A DNA stretch of 64,000 nucleotides from Candidatus Zemynaea palustris. GTDB taxonomy: Bacteria; Vulcanimicrobiota; Vulcanimicrobiia; Vulcanimicrobiales; Vulcanimicrobiaceae. Location: positions 62,001 through 126,000 of the forward strand of contig PLCB01000058.1 of the NCBI GenBank assembly GCA_003134695.1, read 5' to 3'. A program made the position numbers and the translations under genes. Under the pieces are notes generated by a model. It worked only from the letters and a program-made list of their open reading frames with translations. It was not told the DNA's origin and ran no database searches. This document shows positions 50,087-57,735 of the stretch, in pieces; the stretch's first letter is position 1; each line of letters starts with the position of its first letter.

Positions 50087-52653
50087 CAGCGGGTTCGGGC
50101 CGGTGCCGGAGAGGCCACCGCGCGCGGCCGTTCTTGGACGCTCGCCACCAATAATTCGAGGTGCGCGCGCGTCGTGCGATCGAGTTTCGGCGAGCGCAAC
50201 GCGCGCGAGGCTTGGGCGGAGATCGCCAGCAATTCGGCGCGCGCGAGCGCGCGTGCGTCGGCCGGCATCTTCGGATCCGTCGAAGACGCGACGCCGGCCA
50301 GCGTTTCGAGATAACGTTGCTGGAGTGCGCGGCGCATTGGGTCGATCGATTTCACGTTCGCCCCGGCTGCCAATTCGCGGTAGACGCTGCCGTGCATCCA
50401 GTCGAAGAGATCGGCGAGCCGCATCGGATTGGCGTCACTCGTCTCCGACGGGCCGTCGACGATGCGCGCGAGGACGAGCGGTTGGAAGACTTGGCGCAGG
50501 ACGCCGGCTTGCAGATTTCCGATGAGATCGGCGAGCGACGTGTCGTGCCGTTCCGGCGGATCGTACGCCCACTGCGGAAGTTGGCCGTACGTCGGGAAAT
50601 CGTAGCCGTAGCCCGCCCACTCCGAGTAGCCGAGCCGCGCGAGCAAGGCTGCTGGGAGTCGCAGCGCGCCGGCCGAGAAGACGTTCCGGTCGAGCTGGTC
50701 GAACGCGCGCTTTTGGTCGGCGCGCGAGACGGGGACGACCGGCGGCTCCGCGTGCGGATCGCCGCGATGCGCGCGAGAGAGGTACTGCCCCCCGATGAAG
50801 TGCGCGGGCAGCTGCGCGCATTGGCCGTACTGCCGCCAGAGATACGAGAACGCGTCGGTTTCGGTGCCGTAGGCGTCGCCGGCGAGCGGAAAGCGCTCGT
50901 TGAGGTGTCGCAAGAGATCGCGATACATGTCGAGACGCATCGCGCACCAGCCGAGCGGATCGTTCGTGAGGTCGCCCGTTTCGACGCGTGGATCGGCGGC
51001 GTGGCCGTTGGTCCACGAGACGTCTTCGTCCGAAGCGTAACGGTAGCGGGGATCGCTCCAGGCCGCGGCCCAACGCCGCAACGTCGGCAGCTCGTCTTCG
51101 GGTGTCTTCGCGCCGGGGATCGGCGCGTATGCCCAGTGGACCGCGTAATAGTCGTATGGTCCGAGCACGGTCTGGTGGTAATCGCCCTGCGACGTGCCGC
51201 GCGGCCAGAGGTTGAGCGGCGCGTACTCCATCGTGGTCGACGTGATCCCAAATTTTCCGGTGAACGTCTTGTCTTGGAGTTGCTTCGCAGTGTAGGCCAG
51301 CGAGCCGATGAAGTTATGTTGGAAGCCGAGATTGTGGCCGCTCTCGTGGAGGATCACGGCGTACCACGTGTCGTCCAAGAACTGCTGCGGCATCGGGTCG
51401 GTCGAGCGTCCGTAGCGTTCCGGGTCGACGAGGTAGGTCCAGGTGCGTTGCGCGTTGAGCGGGACATCGGCCGAAATCAAAATCCCGGCGCGGAATTCTT
51501 CGCCGGTGCGCGGATCGAACAGCGTTTGCGAGTCGGCCCCAAAACTTCCGCGGTACTCGGTAATCCAGCGCAAGACGCTGTAGCGGATGTCGTCGGGATC
51601 CCAGTTCGCGTCGTCGGGCTGGTCGCGGACCTCGAGTGCGCCGCTGATCCCGATCTTCAGGAACGCGTCGTTCCACTTCAGAACGCCCTCGCGAATCGCC
51701 GCGCGGTATTTTTCCGGAATCGTGTTGCTGAGATAAAAGACCATCGGGTGCGTCGCCGGCGAAACCGGCTTGCTCGGATCCGAGGGCTGAATATTCCAGC
51801 GCACGACGTAGCGGAGGCTGCGCGAGAGGACGTGCTCGTCGTCGAATTGGAGGTAGATGTCGTCGTAGATACCGACGCGATCGTCGGCGAGCCGCGGGCG
51901 GTAGCCGTCGTCCTTGGGCGGGTCGGCGATGTTGTAGACGACGCGAATCTGCACGTGGCGCGGATCGGCGGCGACGTCACGCAGGCGCTGATCGTCCGAG
52001 GTCCAGTCTTGCCGGGCTTCGAGAACCACGTTCTTCGGGAAGGCTTTGGTCGAGCCGAAGTACGTTCGTTGCAGATTCAAGACGTAGGGCTGCGCGCGAC
52101 CGCCTGCTCCGCCCGAACGGCGCAGGACGTTCTTGAGGTTCAGCTGATCGTCGAGAAACGGCGCCGCGTCGATGACGACGGCACCGCTGTGGTCGTCGAC
52201 CGCGGCGATCGGCGCCAACGCGACGATCGAGCGCGCGAAGGAACGGTCGATCGCGCGCTGCGCCGCAGGCGTGCGCGGCGCGACGAAATACGGACTAGGC
52301 CAAAGGATCGCGACGCTGTTGCCGGCACGTTCGAAGCGCACGAGCTCGGTCGGCAGATGATCGGTGTTCCCCCAAACGACCCCGAAGCCGCCGAGACCGG
52401 TTGCGGGGACGATGGTCTGAACGAACTCGCGGTCGAGTTGGTCGGCGGCGAGTTCGAGATAGACGCGGCCGCCTTTGTGCCAGATCGTAAAGAGCCCGCG
52501 TTGCGGCTGCGCGTCCTTGACGAACGCGTCGTATGCGACGGGCTCGCCGGCGGGCTGGAACCCGGCGCGCTGGGCGGCGGCGCGTTGCGGACCGCCCGTG
52601 AGCGCAAGCGCAGAGGCGACGAGGATCAAGCAGATCCGTCCAAGATGACGCAT
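50086..52653 (-). CDS. Secreted zinc metalloprotease, DUF5117-type gluzincin-like
   Basis: An 855-residue protein from ATG 52653. Signal peptide MRHLGRICLILVASALALTG, cleaved near RAAAQ. The zinc motif is VILHESGHNLGFQHNFIGS with a likely third ligand downstream. Domains: an N-terminal DUF5117/DUF5118-like beta region (YDAFVKDAQPQRGLFTIWHK, ELAADQLDREFVQTI), then the peptidase (EGVLKWNDAFLKIGI), and a helical C-terminus. Such proteins (for example from Bacteroidetes and Acidobacteria) are uncharacterised extracellular zinc-dependent proteases. Confidence 0.9.
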   Translation of the reverse strand: MRHLGRICLILVASALALTGGPQRAAAQRAGFQPAGEPVAYDAFVKDAQPQRGLFTIWHKGGRVYLELAADQLDREFVQTIVPATGLGGFGVVWGNTDHLPTELVRFERAGNSVAILWPSPYFVAPRTPAAQRAIDRSFARSIVALAPIAAVDDHSGAVVIDAAPFLDDQLNLKNVLRRSGGAGGRAQPYVLNLQRTYFGSTKAFPKNVVLEARQDWTSDDQRLRDVAADPRHVQIRVVYNIADPPKDDGYRPRLADDRVGIYDDIYLQFDDEHVLSRSLRYVVRWNIQPSDPSKPVSPATHPMVFYLSNTIPEKYRAAIREGVLKWNDAFLKIGISGALEVRDQPDDANWDPDDIRYSVLRWITEYRGSFGADSQTLFDPRTGEEFRAGILISADVPLNAQRTWTYLVDPERYGRSTDPMPQQFLDDTWYAVILHESGHNLGFQHNFIGSLAYTAKQLQDKTFTGKFGITSTTMEYAPLNLWPRGTSQGDYHQTVLGPYDYYAVHWAYAPIPGAKTPEDELPTLRRWAAAWSDPRYRYASDEDVSWTNGHAADPRVETGDLTNDPLGWCAMRLDMYRDLLRHLNERFPLAGDAYGTETDAFSYLWRQYGQCAQLPAHFIGGQYLSRAHRGDPHAEPPVVPVSRADQKRAFDQLDRNVFSAGALRLPAALLARLGYSEWAGYGYDFPTYGQLPQWAYDPPERHDTSLADLIGNLQAGVLRQVFQPLVLARIVDGPSETSDANPMRLADLFDWMHGSVYRELAAGANVKSIDPMRRALQQRYLETLAGVASSTDPKMPADARALARAELLAISAQASRALRSPKLDRTTRAHLELLVASVQERPRAVASPAPARTR

Positions 52654-52836
52654 CCCGGCGGCGTTGGACCCGATGGGCCATAAGACCCGCCGCACCGTCT
52701 CCGGCGTCGTCGCGCAAAGCATTTCTCGCCGGCGAGCTAGGGAACTCCGCGCGCTGCCGGCTCGTTAAGAGGAGCGAAGAGGTTCTCGCCAAAGGGAATC
52801 TTCAACTCATCCGTTTCACCACGGAGGCTACCGCAA

Positions 52837-53307
52837 TTGGACGTATCCCAGCGCATCGCACGCATCGCCGTCCTGCTGACCGTCATGGTCACGCTCGGCG
52901 CAGCCACGCCGGTCAAGACGGCGCCGCTGGTCATCGACCTTGGCAACGCGGGCGACGTGAGCGGCTCGAAAGGCGCGCGCCAGGTCAAAACCACCGCCCT
53001 CGTCATCGACCTTGGCAACGCGGGCGACGTGAGCGGCTCGAAGGACGCGCGCGCCGTCAAAACCACCGCCCTGGTCATCGACCTTGGCAACGCGGGCGAC
53101 GTGAGCGGCTCGAAGGGCGCGCGCGCCGTCAAAACCACTGCCCTGGTCATCGACCTTGGCAACGCGGGCGACGTGAGCGGCTCGAAGGGCGCGCGCGCCG
53201 TCAAAACCACCGCCCTGGTCATCGACCTTGCCGCGAACGCGACGGATGGCAGCGGGGCGAAAGCGCCCATCCATTTGACGGCGGCGCCGCTGGTTATCAC
53301 CCTATGA
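52837..53307 (+). CDS. Exported protein made of 24-residue tandem repeats
   Basis: A TTG start with GGAGG 9 bases upstream. A signal peptide (about residues 1-22) is followed by four near-identical 24-residue units of the form VKTTALVIDLGNAGDVSGSK plus GARA and a fifth, degenerate one; the mature chain of about 130 residues is almost nothing else. Asp, Gly, Ser and Lys dominate the turns and hydrophobic positions alternate (LVIDL), as in beta-solenoid or amyloid-like repeats. No family is recognised. The next gene follows closely, also exported. Confidence 0.7.
   Translation: MDVSQRIARIAVLLTVMVTLGAATPVKTAPLVIDLGNAGDVSGSKGARQVKTTALVIDLGNAGDVSGSKDARAVKTTALVIDLGNAGDVSGSKGARAVKTTALVIDLGNAGDVSGSKGARAVKTTALVIDLAANATDGSGAKAPIHLTAAPLVITL
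52912..53271 (+). repeat. Five 72-bp tandem repeats
   Basis: Units at 52912-52983, 52984-53055, 53056-53127, 53128-53199 and a diverged fifth at 53200-53271. Units 2-4 differ by only a few bases, so the array expanded recently and copy number may vary between strains. The array is in frame with the exported repeat protein. Confidence 0.9.
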
Positions 53308-53357
53308 ATTTCCTAACCAAGATGATTTCTCACAACGCTAGAGAGGAAGGAATCCCA

Positions 53358-53771
53358 ATGATTCGTCGATCGATCGCCGCCATATTCGCAGGCGCGTTCG
53401 TGCTCGCCGGTGCGGTAGCGGCCTTCGCCGCGACGCAGGAATATGACATCACCGTCCCGGTGACGCTCAAGAACTTAAAAGCGGCCCTGCCAGCCGGTAT
53501 CACGATCTCGTGCGCCGTCGGCCGCGGGAACACCCTCGCATATTCGACGGCGTCGGGCGGCGCGACGGGCGCGACCGGCTCGGGGTCGACACATTCGTCG
53601 CTCGGAAGTCCGGACGGAAAACTTCCTCCGGTCACCGATGTCGTCGTGGTCGTGGCCGAGGAGCAGACCACCTTGGGCAGCTTGGCGTCAGTCGGCGTGC
53701 AGTATCTCTGCTGGGGTAAGCTCGACAAGGGCACGACGCCGGTCAATTTCATCAACGGCAACGTCAAGTAG
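53358..53771 (+). CDS. Exported hypothetical protein
   Basis: A 137-residue protein from ATG 53358 with a good GAGAGGAAGG site upstream; an ATG at 53304 also opens the frame. Signal peptide MIRRSIAAIFAGAFVLAGAV. The mature part has YDITVPVTLKNLKAALPAGI, a Gly/Ser/Thr-rich stretch near 70-90 and two cysteines. No family is recognised. Confidence 0.7.
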   Translation: MIRRSIAAIFAGAFVLAGAVAAFAATQEYDITVPVTLKNLKAALPAGITISCAVGRGNTLAYSTASGGATGATGSGSTHSSLGSPDGKLPPVTDVVVVVAEEQTTLGSLASVGVQYLCWGKLDKGTTPVNFINGNVK

Positions 53772-53857
53772 GCCGATCGACGTTCCGCTCCGCCGCCGCA
53801 TCCGGTTCAACGATGCAGCGTTCACGGCGACTATTCGGCGAGTGCGAAGTCTCAGCG

Positions 53858-54328
53858 ATGATACTTCGCACCTTCGCCTTGCTCGGCGCGTCCCTTGCGA
53901 TCGCGCTTGCGTCGCCGCCCAGACCATTGGCAGCGCAAGAGCCACCGAATCCGATGCAAACTAAGTCGCCGGTCGGGTCGTCCGACTTCTGGCCGTGGGA
54001 TGCCGCGGGCGTTTTCAAACGCGACGAAGCGACTGCGACAAGCCTGGTCGTCTACGTCGACGGCGACCGTTGCGCGACGTTCTCGCCGCAGGACATCGCG
54101 ACGGACGCACCCGGCTCACCGCTCGCACTCCTGAATCGTGCGTATCATAACTATCAGCACAACCATCTTCGTTGGGATGACCCGTTGCGTTCGATCGCCG
54201 GCCAACGACACCGAGTTCAGGTCGTCGGTCACGACTCGAGCGGGCGCCGTTCGCAGACCGTCTTCTTCACGCCGATCACCGCCGGCGATTACGGCTCACC
54301 GCTGAGCTGCGACGCTTTGCGGCACTAG
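53858..54328 (+). CDS. Exported hypothetical protein
   Basis: A 156-residue protein from ATG 53858 (MILRTFALLGASLAIALASP signal peptide). The mature part is Asp-, Arg- and His-rich with DPLRSIAGQRHRVQVVGHDS and a VVYVDGDRCATFS segment and two cysteines. It could be a small beta-sandwich. No family is recognised. A strong terminator follows at 54350. Confidence 0.65.
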   Translation: MILRTFALLGASLAIALASPPRPLAAQEPPNPMQTKSPVGSSDFWPWDAAGVFKRDEATATSLVVYVDGDRCATFSPQDIATDAPGSPLALLNRAYHNYQHNHLRWDDPLRSIAGQRHRVQVVGHDSSGRRSQTVFFTPITAGDYGSPLSCDALRH

Positions 54329-54349
54329 CCGCCGCAGAGACGGCAGCCG

Positions 54350-54389
54350 AAAATGCGAGAGCCCCACGATTGCGGGGCTCTCGCATTTT
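54350..54389. terminator. Bidirectional intrinsic terminator
   Basis: AAAATGCGAGAGCCCC (54350-54365), eight-base loop, GGGGCTCTCGCATTTT (54374-54389): 16 perfect pairs with A and T tracts on both sides. It serves the exported protein gene from the left and the tRNA-Pro gene from the right. Confidence 0.9.
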
Positions 54390-54467
54390 TGGTCGGGCAG
54401 ACTGGATTCGAACCAGCGCTCTCCAGTCCCCCAGACTGGCGCGTTAACCAAGCTACGCTACTGCCCG
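54390..54467 (-). tRNA. tRNA-Pro (GGG anticodon)
   Basis: The whole cloverleaf folds: acceptor CGGGCAG with CTGCCCG, D arm GCGT/ACGC, anticodon stem CCAGT/ACTGG with loop CTGGGGG (anticodon GGG), 5-base variable region, T arm GCTGG-TTCGAAT-CCAGT, and an encoded CCA. 78 bases with CCA. GGG reads the CCC and CCU proline codons. It is followed at once by the bidirectional terminator. Confidence 0.96.
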
Positions 54468-54520
54468 TCCTCTCGGCTTTCGCAGCGAGTGCCGCTCGAC
54501 CATTCTGGTCGCGAAACGAA

Positions 54521-54542
54521 GAAGCGCCGCGAACGGCGCTTC
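54521..54542 (-). terminator. Hairpin after the HU gene
   Basis: GAAGCGCCG (54521-54529), loop CGAA, CGGCGCTTC (54534-54542); nine perfect pairs. On the minus strand it lies 29 bases past the HU stop and is followed by TTCGTTTCG, a modest T-rich tail. It probably ends HU transcription, separating it from the tRNA gene. Confidence 0.65.
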
Positions 54543-54571
54543 TATGAGATGAGAACAGCGAAGGCCGCTTG

Positions 54572-54871
54572 CTATCGCTTGGCTCGCTTCTTCTTCCCGC
54601 CGGCAACGGCGTCTTTGAGACCCTTGCCCGCGCTGAAGGCGGGAACGCGCCGGGCCGGGATGATGATTCTCTCGCCGGTCTTCGGATTGCGACCCTCGCG
54701 CTTCTTGCGATCGCGCACGACGAAGTTGCCGAACGGAATCAGTTGGACTTTGTCGCCCTTGACGAGCGCAGCCTTGATCTCGTCGAGCAAAAGATCGACG
54801 AGTTCGCCGACTTGACGCTTAGAGAGCTCCATTTCCTCCGCCAGCGAATCGATTAGTTCGGCTTTTGTCAA
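54572..54871 (-). CDS. hup: HU-family DNA-binding protein
   Basis: A 99-residue histone-like protein. It starts TTG with GGAGA about 8 bases upstream. MTKAELIDSLAEEMELSKRQ and GELVDLLLDEIKAALVKGDK, then PFGNFVVRDRKKREGRNPKT and RRVPAFSAGKGLKDAV are the HU signatures, including the DNA-bending beta arm around RNPKTGERI. The Lys/Arg-rich tail (GGKKKRAKR) extends it slightly. Confidence 0.95.
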   Translation of the reverse strand: MTKAELIDSLAEEMELSKRQVGELVDLLLDEIKAALVKGDKVQLIPFGNFVVRDRKKREGRNPKTGERIIIPARRVPAFSAGKGLKDAVAGGKKKRAKR

Positions 54872-55045
54872 GTTATCTTCTCCATATCACTACGAGCAGA
54901 TGCATCGTAGCAAGGCGCTCAAATGAACGGTGGTGCTCTTCGATGGAAGTTCAGCGGCCCCGTACCCGACTTGTAGTACGCAGACGCCATGCCCCCTCCT
55001 GCCCAGCAGTCCGCAAAAAATCCTGCAGCGATGCGCCTTTGCGGC

Positions 55046-55480
55046 TCACCGCCGCAGCAGGTCGGCCAGCGCGCGCAACGCTAAACAGTACGATTCCGCG
55101 CCAAAACCGGCGATCGTCCCGCGGCAAACGCTTGCTGTAACGCTTTGCGCGCGGAACGGCTCCCGGGCGTGGATGTTGCTGAGATGGACCTCGACCGTCG
55201 GCTTTCCGACCGCCGCGATCGCGTCGCGCAACGCATAGGCATAGTGGGTGAACGCCGCGGGATTGATCACGATTCCGTCAACTGACCCGGCCGCGCGATG
55301 GAGCTCGTCGATGATCTCCCCCTCGGAGTTGTACTGGACGGTTCGTACCGTAATCTTTAGCGACTCCGCCACGCGCTGGATTCGCGTGTCGATCTCGGCC
55401 AGCGTCGCGCTTCCGTAGACGTCGGGCTCGCGCGTCCCCAACAGGTCGAGATTCGGCCCGTGGATCACCAGCACGTTCAT
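55046..55480 (-). CDS. aroQ: 3-dehydroquinate dehydratase, type II
   Basis: Third shikimate-pathway step. The chain opens NVLVIHGPNLDLLGTREPDV; the catalytic Tyr is in PDVYGSATL and the flexible-loop Arg in GTREP; VDGIVINPAAFTHYAYALRD and EVHLSNIHAREPFRAQSV follow, with His in HLSN. 144 residues is normal for the dodecameric type II enzyme. It is divergent from hslO. Confidence 0.95.
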   Translation of the reverse strand: MNVLVIHGPNLDLLGTREPDVYGSATLAEIDTRIQRVAESLKITVRTVQYNSEGEIIDELHRAAGSVDGIVINPAAFTHYAYALRDAIAAVGKPTVEVHLSNIHAREPFRAQSVTASVCRGTIAGFGAESYCLALRALADLLRR

Positions 55481-55521
55481 GCGCGCGGCGTTCGTGGAGG
55501 AAAACCACTCGCCCTCGAAAA

Positions 55522-56439
55522 GTGCGAGCCGTGCCCGACCGCATCGTCACCGCCAGCGCCGCAGACGGCAGCTTCTCGATCGTCGCGGGCATCACGACCG
55601 CCCTAGTCCGAGAGACCCAGTCCCGGCATGAGCTCTCGCCGACCGCCAGTGCGGCGCTCGGCCGATTGGTGACCGGTGCGACGCTGCTCGGCGCGAGCCT
55701 GAAAGGGAAGGAACGACTCTCCCTCCAGGTTGCGGGCGACGGCCCGCTCCGCGGGATGGCCGCCGACGTGACGCTCTTGGGGCCCAGCTCGATCGGCGCG
55801 CGCGGGTATGCGCGCTCCCCGCGCGCCGACCTCCCGCTGAATTCGTCCGGAAAATTCGACGTCGCCGGGATCGTCGGCGGCGGCCACCTTCAGGTGACGC
55901 GCTCGTTTGAAGTCGGCCAGCCCTACGTCGGCATCGTTGCCCTCCGAACGGGCGAGATCGGTGAAGACATCGCCGGCTATCTCGCCGACTCGGAGCAGAT
56001 TCCCTCGATCGTCGCCCTGGGCGTGCTCGCGAATCCGGAGGGGATCAAGGCTGCGGGCGGCGCCGTCGCGCACGTGATGCCCGGCGCCGACGAACGGACC
56101 ATCAGGACCCTCGAGGAGCGCGCGGCCACCATGCCGTCGATCACCGCGCAGATCGACGCCGGGGCGGGGCCCGAGGAGATCGCGCACTCCCTCGCGGGCG
56201 ATCTGGGGCTTCGCTTCTTGGGCGAGTACGACGTGGCGTTCGCCTGTCGCTGCACCCGCGAGCGCGTCGAAGTCGCCTTGCTCGCTCTGGGCCGCGACGA
56301 ACTGGCCAAGATCGTTCGCGAGCAGAACGGAACCGAAGCGGTCTGTGAATTCTGCAAGAAGCGCTACGTGCTCTCCGCACCGGAGATCGAAGACCTCATC
56401 GCTCGCCTTCCCGGGCGATCTCCGGCCGCCGGTCCCTAA
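55522..56439 (+). CDS. hslO: Redox-regulated chaperone Hsp33
   Basis: Hsp33 protects unfolding proteins in oxidative stress. The chain has SPTASAALGRLVTGATLLGA, GTGKTLDVTKNL-like GGGHLQVTRSFEVGQPYVGI, and a C-terminal zinc/redox switch with CRC and CEFC (four Cys). A GTG at 55522 or 55531 is the start. 305 residues is close to normal. Confidence 0.93.
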   Translation: MRAVPDRIVTASAADGSFSIVAGITTALVRETQSRHELSPTASAALGRLVTGATLLGASLKGKERLSLQVAGDGPLRGMAADVTLLGPSSIGARGYARSPRADLPLNSSGKFDVAGIVGGGHLQVTRSFEVGQPYVGIVALRTGEIGEDIAGYLADSEQIPSIVALGVLANPEGIKAAGGAVAHVMPGADERTIRTLEERAATMPSITAQIDAGAGPEEIAHSLAGDLGLRFLGEYDVAFACRCTRERVEVALLALGRDELAKIVREQNGTEAVCEFCKKRYVLSAPEIEDLIARLPGRSPAAGP

Positions 56440-56462
56440 AAAGCCCGCGACCAGAGGTCCGG

Positions 56463-57674
56463 TCAGGTTCCTTTGCGGGGCAGAATTCGAACGAAGCGAC
56501 GCGTCCCGACGGAAAGCACGACCGGGCCGGACGCCGCCCAAGGCTGACGCGGATCGCCGACCGGCACACCGTCGATCTTGACGCCGCCTCCGACGATGAG
56601 CCGCTCCGCCTCGCGCCGGCTCGCCGAAAAACCCGCCGCCAGCAACGCCTCGGCCACCGTTCGCCAGCCGGCAGCTTCGAGCGTCGGCATCTCCTCGGGC
56701 AACTCACCGCGCTGCACGGTGTGCTCGAATCGCTCGCGTGCCGCACGCGCCGCCTCCGCGCCGTGGTAGCGTGCCACGATCGCTTCGGCGAGGTCCTTTT
56801 TGGCGGACATCGGATGAAGGGAGCCGTCGCGCAAGCCGCTCGTGAGCTTCTCGACCTCTTCTCGATTCCGGAAGGCCGCGAGTCGCGCGAACTCAGGGAT
56901 CGCCTCGTCGGGGATGCTCATCAACTTCCCGAACTGCTCGTGGGCAGATTCGGTCAAGCCGACGTAGTTGGCGCGCGATTTGCCCATTCGCACGACACCG
57001 TCGGTCCCCACGAGGATCGGCGTCGTCATGCAAATCTGTTTGGGTTGGTTGAAATACTCCTGATAGTCGCGTCCTATCAGCAGATTGAAAAGTTGTTCCG
57101 AGCCGCCTAATTCGACGTCTGATTCCATCACGACGCTGTCGTACGCGACGGCGACCGGATAGAGAAACTCGTGTAATCCGATCGGGACGCCTTCCCGGTA
57201 ACGTTCGGAAAAGTCGCTGCGCGCCAGCATCTGCGCGACGGTCGTGTGCGCCGCCAAGCGGTTCAGTTCCGCAAACGTCAGGGGGGCCAGCCACGTCGAA
57301 TTGTACATCAGCTCGACGCGCTCGAGATCGAGCACCTTCCCCGCCTGCGCCCGGTAGTCGCGCATGTTGGCGGCGATCTCATCATCGGTCAGCGGCGGCC
57401 GCGACTCGTTGCGCCCGGTCGGATCGCCGATCCGCGCCGTGAAATCGCCGATCAAGAGGATCACGCGATGGCCCAGCTCGACGAACTGCTGCATCTTGTG
57501 CAGCACGACGGCGTGTCCGAGATGCAGATACGTGCCGGTCGGATCGATTCCGAACTTGACCGTCAGGCGGCCCTTCTTTGCGATCCGCTCTTCGAGTTCG
57601 GCGGCGGTCTCGACGTGGTCGCAACCATCGACGAGCATCGCAACTTGCTCCGCGGGTTTCAGCGCTGTTCCCAT
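56463..57674 (-). CDS. tyrS: Tyrosyl-tRNA synthetase
   Basis: A class I synthetase of 403 residues. HIGH-equivalent is GIDPTGTYLHLGHAVVLHKM; the KMSKS-equivalent is RMGKSRANYV, as in the TyrZ-type. LGGSEQLFNLLIGRDYQE contacts Tyr. A C-terminal S4 domain ends it (GFSASRREAERLIVGGGVKI). It is the third gene after mutS2 in the same direction, 61 bases apart. Confidence 0.94.
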   Translation of the reverse strand: MGTALKPAEQVAMLVDGCDHVETAAELEERIAKKGRLTVKFGIDPTGTYLHLGHAVVLHKMQQFVELGHRVILLIGDFTARIGDPTGRNESRPPLTDDEIAANMRDYRAQAGKVLDLERVELMYNSTWLAPLTFAELNRLAAHTTVAQMLARSDFSERYREGVPIGLHEFLYPVAVAYDSVVMESDVELGGSEQLFNLLIGRDYQEYFNQPKQICMTTPILVGTDGVVRMGKSRANYVGLTESAHEQFGKLMSIPDEAIPEFARLAAFRNREEVEKLTSGLRDGSLHPMSAKKDLAEAIVARYHGAEAARAARERFEHTVQRGELPEEMPTLEAAGWRTVAEALLAAGFSASRREAERLIVGGGVKIDGVPVGDPRQPWAASGPVVLSVGTRRFVRILPRKGT

Positions 57675-57735
57675 TGGACGCCGCGCTGTTCACGCCCCCA
57701 CGACGCTTGGCCTCCCGCATCCGGCGACGAGCGAC

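Noticed and set aside
50161-52683. An 840-codon open + strand frame opposite the metalloprotease
   Set aside because: The product is Arg/Val/Asp-rich noise. The minus-strand gene has a signal peptide and a zinc motif. Open antisense frames are expected at this GC content.
52912-53271. CRISPR array
   Set aside because: The repeats are contiguous 72-bp coding units without unique spacers.
52828-53300. Minus-strand frames across the 72-bp repeat array
   Set aside because: They stay open because the unit length is a multiple of three. They lack a ribosome site and signal peptide, whereas the + frame has both.
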